Positions 23,939 through 33,100 of a stretch of 35,650 nucleotides of DNA are shown here, piece by piece (position 1 is the first letter of the stretch; each line of letters begins with the position of its first letter). The notes under the pieces were generated by a model. That model did no database searches. It was not told the origin of the DNA and saw only the letters and a program-made list of their open reading frames with translations. The position numbers were made by a program, and so were the translations under genes. This DNA is from GCA-003244245 sp032230565 (GTDB lineage: Bacteria; Actinomycetota; Actinomycetes; Mycobacteriales; Pseudonocardiaceae). The DNA is taken from positions 1 to 35,650 of the forward strand of contig JAVXWL010000244.1 in the NCBI GenBank assembly GCA_032230565.1, written 5' to 3'.

Positions 23939-25372
23939 ATGACGCACATGATGGGAATCGACGCGCTGCGCAGTCAACTCACCGGTCGGGTGATCGACAG
24001 TTCGGATTTCGACTACGACACAGCACGCTCGGTTTGGAACGGTGGCATCGATCGCCGTCCCGCGGTCATCGCCCGGTGCACCGACCCATCCGACGTCGCG
24101 GCAGCGATCGCCTTCGGACGCGAACGTGGAGTGCAGATTTCGGTGCGGGGTGGCGCGCACGGCTCTTGGGAAGCCGCGCACCACTCCGAGGGCGGCTTGG
24201 TGATCGACCTCAGCGATCTCCGCGCGGTGTCAGTGGATCCTGGCAGCCGGCGGGCGTGGTGCAGTGGCGGTGCCACTATTGGTGACGTCGACGTCGCCAC
24301 TGCCCGGCATGGTCTCGCCGTCACCGGCGGGACGATCAGCCACGCCGGGCTTGGTGGCCTGGCCCTGGGCGGCGGGCTCGGCTGGCTGGTCCACAAGGCC
24401 GGGCTGACCGTGGACAACCTGCTGTCAGCGGAGCTGGTCACCGCCGACGGACGCACTCTGTGCGTCTCCGCCGACGAGCATCCTGATCTGTTCTGGGCCC
24501 TGCGCGGCGGCGGCGGCAATTTTGGTGTCGTCACCGGCTTCGAGTTCCGGCTGCATGAGATCGGTCCGCTGGTCTATCTGGGCATGTTCTTCTGGACGCC
24601 AGAACACGGCACCGAAGCACTTCGCATCGGCCGGGAGGTGGCGGCGTCGCTGCCACGTAATGCCGGGCTCGTCATGGCCGCCGGTCTGCCCGCACCGGCC
24701 GCACCCTCCGTTCCCGTTGCACACCACGGGAAACCGGGATACGGGCTGATGATCGCTGGATTCGGGTCCGCGCTGGAGCATCACCGACTGATCGCACCGA
24801 TCTCCGAAGCGCTACCGCCGCTGTTCGAGTTCGTGACCCCGCTACCGTACGTCGAGCTGCAGAAAATCCTGGACGAGACTGCACCGTGGGGTATTCACGC
24901 CTACGAAAAAAGCCTATACCTGCAGGAGCTCAGCGAAGACGCGATCTCGGTCCTCAGCGAAAATATACCGCGTAAGAGCTCACCGATGTCGTTTACCACG
25001 ATCTTCTCGTTGGGCGGCGCATTCGCCGACGTCGGTGAGCAGGAAACCGCATTCGGCGGCAGCCGAGCGACCCGGTTCGTGGTCACCGTGGCGGCTATCG
25101 CGCCGGACGCTGACTCGCTGGCGACCGATCGGGCCTGGGCCCGATCGCTGTGGCGGGCACTTGTCCCGCATGCCAGCGACTCGGGCGGTTACATCAACGT
25201 CATGACCGATTATGACCAGGACCGCGTGCAAGCCGCCTACGGTCCCGCGAAATACCAGCGGTTGGCTGGGATCAAGGCGCGCTACGACCCGGACAACATC
25301 TTCCGGATGAACGCGAACATCCAGCCAGCACCGCAGCCAAGATACCCGCCAGGACGCATCCAGCCGGAGTAG
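23939..25372 (+). CDS. FAD-linked oxidoreductase (PCMH/BBE type)
   Basis: A flavoprotein oxidase or dehydrogenase of the berberine bridge enzyme-like group, 477 residues. The N-terminal FAD domain includes QISVRGGAHGS, where His74 is the expected covalent flavin attachment site, and GGTISHAGLGGLALGGGLGWL, the pyrophosphate-binding segment. The second Cys used for bicovalent FAD is absent at the usual place. The C-terminal BBE motif (KARYDPDNIFRMNANI) is complete. No Tat or Sec signal, so cytoplasmic. Substrate unknown; relatives oxidise sugars, alkaloids or aclacinomycin-type compounds. ATG 23939 has GAAGGTAGG upstream. A GNAT gene follows 9 bases later, probably in one operon. Confidence 0.88.
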   Translation: MTHMMGIDALRSQLTGRVIDSSDFDYDTARSVWNGGIDRRPAVIARCTDPSDVAAAIAFGRERGVQISVRGGAHGSWEAAHHSEGGLVIDLSDLRAVSVDPGSRRAWCSGGATIGDVDVATARHGLAVTGGTISHAGLGGLALGGGLGWLVHKAGLTVDNLLSAELVTADGRTLCVSADEHPDLFWALRGGGGNFGVVTGFEFRLHEIGPLVYLGMFFWTPEHGTEALRIGREVAASLPRNAGLVMAAGLPAPAAPSVPVAHHGKPGYGLMIAGFGSALEHHRLIAPISEALPPLFEFVTPLPYVELQKILDETAPWGIHAYEKSLYLQELSEDAISVLSENIPRKSSPMSFTTIFSLGGAFADVGEQETAFGGSRATRFVVTVAAIAPDADSLATDRAWARSLWRALVPHASDSGGYINVMTDYDQDRVQAAYGPAKYQRLAGIKARYDPDNIFRMNANIQPAPQPRYPPGRIQPE

Positions 25373-25381
25373 ATTTCATCT

Positions 25382-25924
25382 ATGGTGGAGGTGCTGTCTA
25401 CCAACCGGCTCCGGCTGCGCGACTGGTCGGTCACTGACGCGCAGGCAGCGCTGAAAATCTACGGCCACGACGACGTCAGCCGGTGGGTGCCCGACCTCGA
25501 TCGCATCGCCGACGCGGCTACCATGCACTCGGTGCTTCGACGCTGGGACGCCGAACGCAGCGACATGGCGCCCGGAACTGGCCGATGGGCGCTGACTCTG
25601 CGCGACAGTGGCACGCTGGTTGGCGGTATCAGCCTGCTGCCGATGCCGGTGCCCGAGGCGGATGTCGAGATCTGTTACCAGCTGGCGCCGGAGTATTGGG
25701 GCCGCGGTTACGTTACCGAAGCCGCGTGGGCGCTGGCGCACTGGGCCTTTCAGCATTCATTGGTCGAGTTGTTCGCATTGGTGAACCCGGCCAACTCACG
25801 CGCGGCGGCTACCGCGCGGCGAATCGGGATGGAGTGGGTTGGCGAGAGTGGCAAGTACCACGGGATGCATCTGCAGGTGTTCCGGCTGCGACCCGACGAC
25901 CTCATTCGCACGCGTCAGAAGTAA
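25382..25924 (+). CDS. GNAT-family N-acetyltransferase (RimJ/RimL-like)
   Basis: A 180-residue acetyltransferase of the RimJ/RimL type (Acetyltransf_3). The N-terminal TNRLRLRDWSVTDAQA and the acetyl-CoA motif YWGRGYVTEAAWALAHWAF (about 105-123), followed by VNPANSRAAATARRIGM, are diagnostic. It probably acetylates an amino group of a protein or small molecule. It follows the FAD enzyme by 9 bases. Its stop overlaps the convergent HtdZ-like gene by 10 bases. Confidence 0.88.
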   Translation: MVEVLSTNRLRLRDWSVTDAQAALKIYGHDDVSRWVPDLDRIADAATMHSVLRRWDAERSDMAPGTGRWALTLRDSGTLVGGISLLPMPVPEADVEICYQLAPEYWGRGYVTEAAWALAHWAFQHSLVELFALVNPANSRAAATARRIGMEWVGESGKYHGMHLQVFRLRPDDLIRTRQK

Positions 25925-26367
25925 ACCCGAGTGACCCAATCCGCCACGCAACCCGGCTTCGCGTTGCCCTCCATCTGCAGCGTAGCGCGCACCACTAGCT
26001 GCAGACCGCCGGTCACCTCGGTTGCCTCCGCGAGCGCGACCTCAGCGCGCACGCTGGATCCGACCGGCACCGGAGCGGGGAAACGTACCTTGTTCAACCC
26101 GTAATTGATGACCATTGTGGTGCCCTCGACCCGGTAAGTCTGGTCGATCAGATGCGGCAACAGCGACAGGGTGAGAAACCCGTGCGCGATGGTGGTGCCA
26201 AAGGGCCCTGCCGCGGCCCGCTGCGGATCGATATGAATCCATTGGTGATCCTCGGTCGCGTCAGCGAAAGCATTGACGCGTTGCTGTTCGATGGTCATCC
26301 AGTCACTGGTGCCCAGCTGTTCACCAGCCGCGGCCCGTAACTCGTCAGCTCCAGTGAAAACCCTCAT
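25915..26367 (-). CDS. MaoC-like (R)-specific enoyl-CoA hydratase (HtdZ-like)
   Basis: A single hot-dog fold hydratase of 150 residues that matches my memory of M. tuberculosis HtdZ (Rv0130) through most of its length. The hydratase motif FADATEDHQWIHIDP places catalytic Asp40 and His45; AGPFGTTIAHGFLTLSLLP and INYGLNKVRFPAPVPVGS are conserved. It hydrates trans-2-enoyl-CoA to (R)-3-hydroxyacyl-CoA in fatty-acid metabolism. Its ATG overlaps the PhoD-like stop (ATGA), indicating translational coupling with an unrelated enzyme. Confidence 0.9.
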   Translation of the reverse strand: MRVFTGADELRAAAGEQLGTSDWMTIEQQRVNAFADATEDHQWIHIDPQRAAAGPFGTTIAHGFLTLSLLPHLIDQTYRVEGTTMVINYGLNKVRFPAPVPVGSSVRAEVALAEATEVTGGLQLVVRATLQMEGNAKPGCVADWVTRVYF

Positions 26368-28031
26368 CGGCGCCGATCACTCTCCTGCCTTCGATTGCTG
26401 CCGGTCGTGGACAAACCGGTCAGCTCGATCCGGGATACCGGTTCCAGCTGACCGCTAAAACCGCTCCTTTCAAAGATGAGCTCGGCGCTGCGATCCGAAA
26501 ACGTCAGCACGGCCAACACGTTGCCGAAGACCGGACCGCGCAGCAGCCACCAGGACAGCGCCGGATCTGCCACCCCGAGGCGGTGCACCACGCTGCGGAC
26601 CACCGCGGCCAGCGGTCCCCACCAGGCAACGCGCAAAGCCACAGTGGCATACCTCGGGACGCGGTGATGCACCGGCGAGGACACCAGTTGGTAAACAGGT
26701 GAGCCCTCGACGTCGGCACGTGCCACGTAGCTGTGGTGCACATCGCCAGAAACCACGCTGATCGTCGCGGGCCCACCGGGCGCGGCCGCCACCCGCCGCA
26801 GCAGCGTGGCGAGCCGGTCAAAGGAGTCCTCGAATGCCGCCCAGTGCTCGAGGTCGAGCGCCTGACGGATGCGCTCGGCCAGTGCGCTGCCGCGCGCGCA
26901 GGCTGCCGCATTGGCTGACTGCACGTCGTGGATCGCTGGCGCCAGCAGCCACGGCAGTGAGCTGCCGATCAGCACATGCGCTGCCTGGTGGGCGTCTTCA
27001 CTGACCGCACGCTCCGCCCAGGCGAATTCGTCGTCGTCGAGAATCGCGCGCCGCCCCTCGGTCAATCTGCGGCCGCTGCGAGTGTCCAACATGACCAGTC
27101 GCACGTTGTCGATGTCCCACCGAAAGCTCCACCCGATCACCCCGAGCTCGCCGTCAGCGGCGTCGGCCATCTTCTGTAGCGCTGGCCACGCGTCCCCGCT
27201 CGCGTCCTGGACGGCGCGCCAGGTCGGGTCGGCGTGGCGCTGCTGCGGGGACAGGTTGCCGATGTGTTGATACACCCAGTAAGAGGCCAGTGCGCCACGA
27301 ATCCGTTCGCGCCACCAGGGTTGGGCGGTGATCCGGTCCCGCCACGCCTGCGAGGTGTTCCAGTCGTCCCGGACATCGTGGTCATCAAAGATCATCGCGG
27401 TGGGTATGGTCGACAGCAGCCACCGGAGCTGGGGATCCGTCCAGCTCTCCAGGTACAGCTGGACGTAATCGGTGAAGTCCGCGACCTCGTACCCGGGGGC
27501 CACGGTGGTGTCGCGGCGCGAGTCCATACAGCGCCGGGTCTGCGGGGTTGATTCGTCGGCGTAAACCTGGTCACCCAGCAACAGCAGCGCATCCGGCCAG
27601 TCCGGCGGCGCCATGGTGGCCATCCGTACGGCGTAAAGATCAAGAACGTCCGGAGCCGCGGCCGAGCTGGGATGGTCGGGCTTGGCGCGCCGGCACGAAC
27701 AGAAAACCACCCGTACCGGGGTCTCGCTTTCTCTGGCGCTTCCTCTGGTACGGATCCGGCTTTCCGGCCACGGCGAGGCCGGGGGCGGCCACGCCAGCTG
27801 CTCGTCGAGGCGCACCCGATACGTCGTGACCGAACCCGGCTTCAGCCCGTTGACCTCTACCAGCGCGTAGTGCTGCTCGCGCACGCTGAACGTCGATGCT
27901 CGGCAGCCCAGCACCTCGACCTGCGCCGGCCGAGACGTCTGCACCCACACTGTCGCGGTCGTCGCTCCCACGTGCCGCAGAATCGGGCCGAGCAGCAACC
28001 GAGCACCTGCGGGTGACGGCGAGGTGGCCAC
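26364..28031 (-). CDS. PhoD-like alkaline phosphatase/phosphodiesterase
   Basis: A metallophosphatase of 555 residues with an N-terminal fibronectin-like domain (LLLGPILRHVGATTATVWVQT) and a PhoD catalytic domain. Metal-ligand motifs seen: FCSCRRAKPDH near 110, LLLGDQVYADE, IFDDHDVRDDWN, and VVSGDVHHSYVA. Secreted PhoD carries a Tat signal; none is seen here, so this is probably a cytoplasmic relative, frequent in actinobacteria. The substrate may be a phosphomonoester or phosphodiester. No PHO box lies in front of it. It is coupled to the HtdZ-like gene and separated from the upstream deaminase by 65 bases containing an inverted repeat. Confidence 0.85.
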   Translation of the reverse strand: MATSPSPAGARLLLGPILRHVGATTATVWVQTSRPAQVEVLGCRASTFSVREQHYALVEVNGLKPGSVTTYRVRLDEQLAWPPPASPWPESRIRTRGSARESETPVRVVFCSCRRAKPDHPSSAAAPDVLDLYAVRMATMAPPDWPDALLLLGDQVYADESTPQTRRCMDSRRDTTVAPGYEVADFTDYVQLYLESWTDPQLRWLLSTIPTAMIFDDHDVRDDWNTSQAWRDRITAQPWWRERIRGALASYWVYQHIGNLSPQQRHADPTWRAVQDASGDAWPALQKMADAADGELGVIGWSFRWDIDNVRLVMLDTRSGRRLTEGRRAILDDDEFAWAERAVSEDAHQAAHVLIGSSLPWLLAPAIHDVQSANAAACARGSALAERIRQALDLEHWAAFEDSFDRLATLLRRVAAAPGGPATISVVSGDVHHSYVARADVEGSPVYQLVSSPVHHRVPRYATVALRVAWWGPLAAVVRSVVHRLGVADPALSWWLLRGPVFGNVLAVLTFSDRSAELIFERSGFSGQLEPVSRIELTGLSTTGSNRRQESDRRR

Positions 28032-28058
28032 CGTTCCTGCCTACCCGACTCGGCCCGG

Positions 28059-28102
28059 TCGTGAGTGCGATTGAGGGCTATAACACCGTTTCGCACTCAC
28101 GA
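28059..28102. repeat. Perfect 12-bp inverted repeat with 20-nt spacer
   Basis: TCGTGAGTGCGA (28059-28070) is the exact reverse complement of TCGCACTCACGA (28091-28102), separated by 20 bases that include CTATAACACC. It lies between the deaminase stop and the PhoD start and overlaps the last bases of the deaminase gene. It could be a terminator/attenuator of the minus-strand transcript, an operator, or a copy of a small dispersed element. No second copy was seen in this window. Confidence 0.6.
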
Positions 28103-28558
28103 GCCGAGCAAGTGTCCGTTGGTGCGACGCACCAGTTCGGCAAGATCGGACACCTCCACGACCTGGCGACCAGCCGCGCGGAGGAGCTCGGCGCCCTGGC
28201 AGTCGACGAACAGGTCGGGCTCACGCCATGCGAAGACGATGCGCGAGATCGAGGTGGCCAAAATCAACTCAGTGCAGCTGCGGGGTCGTGAGGCGCGGAT
28301 GCTGCACGGTTCCAGCGAACTGTAGATGGTCGCTCCGCCCAAGCGGCGGTCATCGAGTGCGACCTTGCCCAGCGCAGCCTCCTCGGCGTGCTCGCGGGGA
28401 TCACCCTCGCGCGAGTGCCCGGTAGCGAGCACCGCACCGTCTGCCCCGACGATCACCGCACCCACCGAGAACGCTGTTGACGACGGCGGGCAACGTTGCG
28501 CGAGCTCAATCGCGCGCTGAAGATACTCGCGGTCCGGGCCGGTGGTGGGTTCGATCAT
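28097..28558 (-). CDS. Cytidine/deoxycytidylate deaminase-fold protein (RibD-like)
   Basis: A 153-residue zinc deaminase. HAEEAA (His57, Glu59) gives the zinc ligand and catalytic Glu, and EPCSIRASRPRSC supplies Cys85 and Cys95 as the remaining ligands. The FSVGAVIVGADGAVLATGHSRE segment is typical. The spacing between the two Cys is nine residues, one more than in usual RibD. It may deaminate a nucleoside, dCMP or a pyrimidine intermediate; the reductase domain of RibD is absent. ATG 28558 is preferred over TTG 28582, although the ribosome site is weak. Confidence 0.83.
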   Translation of the reverse strand: MIEPTTGPDREYLQRAIELAQRCPPSSTAFSVGAVIVGADGAVLATGHSREGDPREHAEEAALGKVALDDRRLGGATIYSSLEPCSIRASRPRSCTELILATSISRIVFAWREPDLFVDCQGAELLRAAGRQVVEVSDLAELVRRTNGHLLGS

Positions 28559-29044
28559 CGGACGTCTGCGGCGAAGTAGCAAGGTAAGACGACATCGCGG
28601 AATCGCCTAGTCTGCACAACCCGGGCCATCGTGTCGGAACCAAAAATAATTGCATTGGCCCACTCGGTGCATCCGCAAATGATCGACACTCTCGAGCCCA
28701 ACATACCATTTTCCTCCCTCGTCGAACAACTATCGCAAGGGACGGCACGCCTATCGATTGCCGTGGATTGGGTGGCCGCGCCGCAGCGAAACTGGGGGCT
28801 GTGTCGCCGCGGCGCGGCGCCGCCGGACCGAGGGGCGAGTCCGGCGGGGCTTGTCCGGGTTTGTGAGCCCAGCAAACAACTGCAAATCGAGGACTTCGAC
28901 GCCAGGACCGCTCCTGCCCATCATAAGGCATTTCGTGCCGGCGCCGCTCAAACATCACCTGAAAGACGCAGAAATAAGCGTCGGGCCGAGTGCGCTTATT
29001 CACCGGGACAACGACATACGGGCGGGACGGCACGGCACGCACGC
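28559..29044. other. 486-base gene-free stretch
   Basis: No supported gene. The part 28620-28760 is distinctly AT-rich and the open frames on either strand resemble no protein family. A CYP450 gene, which would be the usual partner of the neighbouring ferredoxin, is not here, and no P450 heme motif is found in any frame. It may be remnants of lost genes. Confidence 0.45.
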
Positions 29045-29236
29045 TCACCGAATGATCGTGATGGCGAGCATCGGGCAAGCCAGGGCTCCTTGCTCCGCTT
29101 GCGACTCGAGATCGCGCGGAACCTCCGAGCTGTTGATCACGCAGTAGCCACCGTCGTCCAAGTCGTAGACCTCGGGCGCGACGGCGTTGCACTGCCCGTG
29201 GCCTTCGCACATGGTCGCATTGACCTCGACGCGCAC
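29045..29236 (-). CDS. Small 3Fe-4S ferredoxin
   Basis: A 63-residue electron-transfer ferredoxin. The motif CEGHGQC (Cys10, Cys16) with CP at Cys54 is the CxxHxxC...CP pattern of actinobacterial single-cluster 3Fe-4S ferredoxins, which usually deliver electrons to cytochromes P450. An extra Cys32 is present. The GTG start at 29236 has GGAGG four to five bases upstream. No P450 or ferredoxin reductase lies beside it, so its partner must be elsewhere or lost. Confidence 0.9.
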   Translation of the reverse strand: MRVEVNATMCEGHGQCNAVAPEVYDLDDGGYCVINSSEVPRDLESQAEQGALACPMLAITIIR

Positions 29237-29617
29237 GTGTCCTCCTCAGTGGGCGGTTCGACGCCCTTGGTGGGCTCGCGCGAATACTAGGCAATCCGGG
29301 TGCACTTGCCTCCGTGACGCGATCACCGACGGTGACAGATCCCGGGTACTGGGCCGGACGTCGACGGCTACCCAAGTCGCACCGATGCCATACCTAGGCC
29401 ACTGACCTCGAAATATGCAGGGATCACGAGCGGCGCTCGATCGGTGCACCGATCCGAATAGTCGCCCCACACCATCGCGATGCCAGGGTGAGGGGGGTTA
29501 AGTCCGCGAGCGAAGTCCGGTAGACAGTGCACAGCGGCGTCACGGCGTTTCGACCGAGTCGTTATGCATGTCAGGTGCGCCCTCGGTCAGGTCGGGGGGG
29601 CGACGAGGAGGTAGGTA
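29237..29617. other. 381-base divergent intergenic region
   Basis: No protein gene is supported. It separates the divergent ferredoxin and the small zinc-ribbon-like gene, so it should hold both promoters. It contains a perfect 16-bp palindrome (see separate entry). Confidence 0.45.
29439..29454. promoter_or_regulatory. Perfect 16-bp palindrome, candidate operator
   Basis: GATCGGTGCACCGATC equals its own reverse complement. It lies in the divergent region, about 200 bases upstream of the ferredoxin start and about 165 upstream of the gene at 29618. Such length fits a site for a dimeric regulator; which one is not known. Confidence 0.35.
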
Positions 29618-30040
29618 GTGGATCGTCGGGTGCGGCGAGCGGTGTTGGAGCGGTTGGCGGCCGTTGAGGAAATCGCCGCCCGGGCGGGCGCGACGCTGTC
29701 GGCACCGCTGGCGCGCAGGCACATCCAGACCATCACCGACGGGTGGCGGGAGCTGCTTGTCCAACACCAGCCGGACCTCACTGGCCGCTGCCCCGTCTGC
29801 TCAGGTTGGCTGCGCCGCCGTCGGTGGCCCTGCGATGTGTGGGTCACCGCCCACCGTCACCTCATCGGCGATGGCACGGAGCCGCTCGAACGGTCCGCGA
29901 AGAATTCCAATCCCTTCTGCCGACCGCGCCAGGTGCTGGTGGTCCCGCGTCAGCTCGAGGCAGCGGTCGCCGAACAGGCCGTGGCGCGCAAGGGCGCCGT
30001 GCACAATTCAGGTGGCAGAGCCTCCATCCCCCACGTTTGA
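29618..30040 (+). CDS. Small zinc-ribbon-like hypothetical protein
   Basis: A 140-residue protein with a helical, basic N-terminus (about 1-50) and a Cys/His cluster: Cys58-x2-Cys61 (CPVC), Cys72 in RRRWPCDVW, and His79/His81 in TAHRHLIG. These could bind one zinc. The RRRWPC-x-VW-x-AH pattern recurs, as far as I recall, in small proteins of Pseudonocardiaceae with no assigned function. After about residue 85 the sequence looks less conserved. GTG 29618 has AGGAGGT about six bases upstream, a very good ribosome site. It is 66 bases upstream of the ABC exporter on the same strand. Confidence 0.65.
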   Translation: MDRRVRRAVLERLAAVEEIAARAGATLSAPLARRHIQTITDGWRELLVQHQPDLTGRCPVCSGWLRRRRWPCDVWVTAHRHLIGDGTEPLERSAKNSNPFCRPRQVLVVPRQLEAAVAEQAVARKGAVHNSGGRASIPHV

Positions 30041-30106
30041 TCCACTGGGCTGCACCGGAGTTCCACGACCCAGCCTCGGTCAGGGCAGCCGCCTAACCTG
30101 GCAATC

Positions 30107-33100
30107 GTGCCCAAGCAGATCCCCGCGAAGCGGGTCGGCTGGATCCGCAGGCTCTCGAGAGCCTGCTGGCGCCACCCAAAGCTCGCTGTAGCGGCTCTGC
30201 TCGCCTCCGCTATCGGGGTCGGCATGGAGGCCATCACCCCGCTGCTCACCCGGCTCGCCGTGGACGACGCGGTCGCGGGTACCACCGCGCGGTTAGGCTG
30301 GCTGGTCGCCGCGCTCGTCGGCGCGGCGCTGCTGCAGTGCGCAACCGCCTTCGTGCGGCGTTACCTCGGGGGACGGCTTTCTCTCGACGTGCAGCACGAC
30401 CTGCGCAACGCCGTGTTCCGGGCGGTGCAGAAGCTCGACGGCGCCAAGCAGGACAGCCTACGCACCGGCCAGGTCTTCTCGCGGGCCATCTCCGATCTGC
30501 AACTGGTGCAGGGCCTGCTGGCAATAGTCCCGCTCACGGCAGGTGTGCTGGTACTGCTCGCGGTCGCGTTGGGCGCGATGCTGTGGCTGTCCCCGCTGCT
30601 CACGCTGATCGCGCTGGTCGTGGTGCCGGCTGCTGGGCTGGTCACCACCCGGACCCGGCGCGCGCTGTTTCCGGCAACCTGGTCGGCTCAGCAGCGAGCG
30701 GCCGACATCGCCGAGCATGTCGAGGAGACCGTCACCGGCGTGCGAGTGGTGAAGGGTTTCGGCCAGGAGGCCCGGGCCGTTGCCCGGCTCGAGGACCGCG
30801 CCCGGGCGCTGTTCGCCGAACGGATGCGCTCAGCCCAGCTCAACGCGACCTTCGCCCCGACGCTGGCCGCGTTGCCGTCGCTGGGCCAGGTGGGGGTGTT
30901 CGCCCTGGGCGGCCTGCTGGCGCTGCGGGGGAACATCAGCCTGGGAACCTTCGTCGCCTTCGCCGCGTACCTGGCACTGCTTGTCGGGCCGGCTCGGTTG
31001 ATCGCCAGCCTGGTGGTCCTCGCACAGCTGGCCCGAGCCGGTGTGGAGCGCGTTTACGAACTGATCGACTCTCAACCCGATGTGACCGACGCACCAGACG
31101 CGATCGATGTCCCCGACGGCCCACTGGCGGTACAACTCGACGCGGTGCGCTTCGGCTACACCCGCAGCGAACCCGTGCTCGACGGAATGTCACTGCTCAT
31201 CGAGCCGGGCGAGACACTAGCCCTGGTGGGCACGCCCGGGTCGGGCAAGTCCACCGTCTCGCTGCTGCTGGCCCGGTTCTATGAGGCGCACCAGGGCGCG
31301 ATCCGGGTGGGACCGCTCGATCAGCTCGTCGACGTGCGGCGGCTGCGGTTGGCGTCACTGCGCCGGGCGGTGGGGATGGTGTTCGAGGAGGCGTTCCTGT
31401 TCTCCGACACGGTGCGGGCCAACATCGCCTACGGATGTCCAGACGCCACCGACGACCAGGTGTTCCGGGCGGCCAGAGACGCAGCGGCGCACGAGTTCAT
31501 CTCCGCGCTGCCGCAGGGCTACGACACCCCGGTCGGCGAGCGGGGACTGACCCTGTCAGGCGGCCAACGCCAGCGGATCGCGCTGGCCAGAGCACTACTG
31601 TCAGACCCGCGGATACTCGTCCTCGACGACGCCACCTCCGCGGTTGACGCCACCACCGAAGCGGCCATTCACGCCACCCTGCGTCGAGTCACGGCCCAGC
31701 GCACCACCTTGCTCATCGCGCACCGCCGGTCCTCGCTGGCACTGGCCGACCGGATCGCGGTGCTCGACGGCGGCCGGGTGATCGACGTGGGGACGCAGCC
31801 CGAGCTGGCCGCTCGCTGCGCGTTGTTCCGTGCGCTGCTCGCCGGTCCAGACGAGGTGATTGAAAACGTCACCACCGTCGCGTCGGACGTACTGGCTCCG
31901 GGCCCGGACGGCATCACTGCGCAACTCTGGCCGCCCGCGCCGATTGACGACGCGCCGGAGAACTCCAACGACGTTTCACGGACTGCCCGCGACGCGGCCG
32001 GTGCACTGCGTGGTGGCCTTGGGGCCAGCATGCTCGGCAGCGTCGGGCCGACCCCGGAACTGCTCACGGCGGTGGCCGCGCTATCGCCGGCGACCGCCCA
32101 GCCCGACATCGGAGGCGCCGATCCGACCGCTTTGGATCCGGACTTTCGGCTGCGCCGGTTACTGCGACCGGTGCTGGGCGGGCTCAGCCTGACCGCGATC
32201 CTGGTGGGTCTGGACGCGCTGGCGACCGTGGCGTTTCCGGCGCTGGGGGGCCTGGCCGTTGACGCCATCACCGGGCATGCGCCGCGGCTACTCATCATCG
32301 CGGTGGCGGTGGGACTCGGGGTAGTGGTCGCCGACTGGCTCGTCATCGCCACCCAGACGGTGGTCGCGGCACGGGCCGGGGAAACGCTGCTGTACCTGGT
32401 GCGGGTGCGCAGCTTCGCACACCTGCAGCGGCTCGGAATGGACTACTTCGAACGCGAGATGGCCGGCCGGATCATGACCCGGATGACCACCGACGTCGAT
32501 GCGCTGTCGACGTTCCTGCAGACCGGGTTGTCCACCGCGCTGATCAGCGTACTGACGGTCGTAGGGGTGGCCGTTGCGCTGCTGGTCATCAACGCTGGGC
32601 TCGCTGCCGTGGCAATGCTCGGCCTGCCGGTATTGATTGTAGCCACGGTGGTGTTCCGGCGGCTGTCCTCGGCGGCCTACAACGAGGCCCGGGAGCGGGT
32701 TAGTGAGGTCAACGCCGACCTGCAGGAAAATGTCTCCGGTGCCCGGGTGACCCAAGCGTTCACCCGGGAGCGGCGCTCGGCCCGGGACTTCGCTGCCCGC
32801 AGCGATGCTTACCGGCGCGCCCGGCTACGCGCGCAGCGCTACATCGCCACTTACTTCCCGTTCGTGGCGCTGCTGTCGGACCTCGCGACCGCCGCGGTCC
32901 TGGGCGTGGGGGCGTCCCGAGTCGCCGAAGGCACCGTCACCGTCGGCGTACTCACTGCCTTTTTGCTCTATCTGGGCCTGTTCTTTGCGCCCGTGCAGCA
33001 GCTGTCCCAGGTCTTCGACGGATACCAGCAGGCCGCGGTCGGGTTGCGGCGCATCAGGGAGCTGCTGGACATGCCGACCTCGGTGCCACCCCCGTGTGGC

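Noticed and set aside
28051..28110. PHO box in front of phoD
   Set aside because: No GTTCA-type direct repeats occur; the only structure is the inverted repeat reported separately.
28631..29290. Plus-strand open frame of 219 codons antisense to the ferredoxin
   Set aside because: It runs over a well-supported ferredoxin with a strong ribosome site, and its translation resembles no protein.
29237..29617. Possible tRNA or small RNA gene
   Set aside because: No cloverleaf or known RNA motif could be built; only a 16-bp palindrome is clear.
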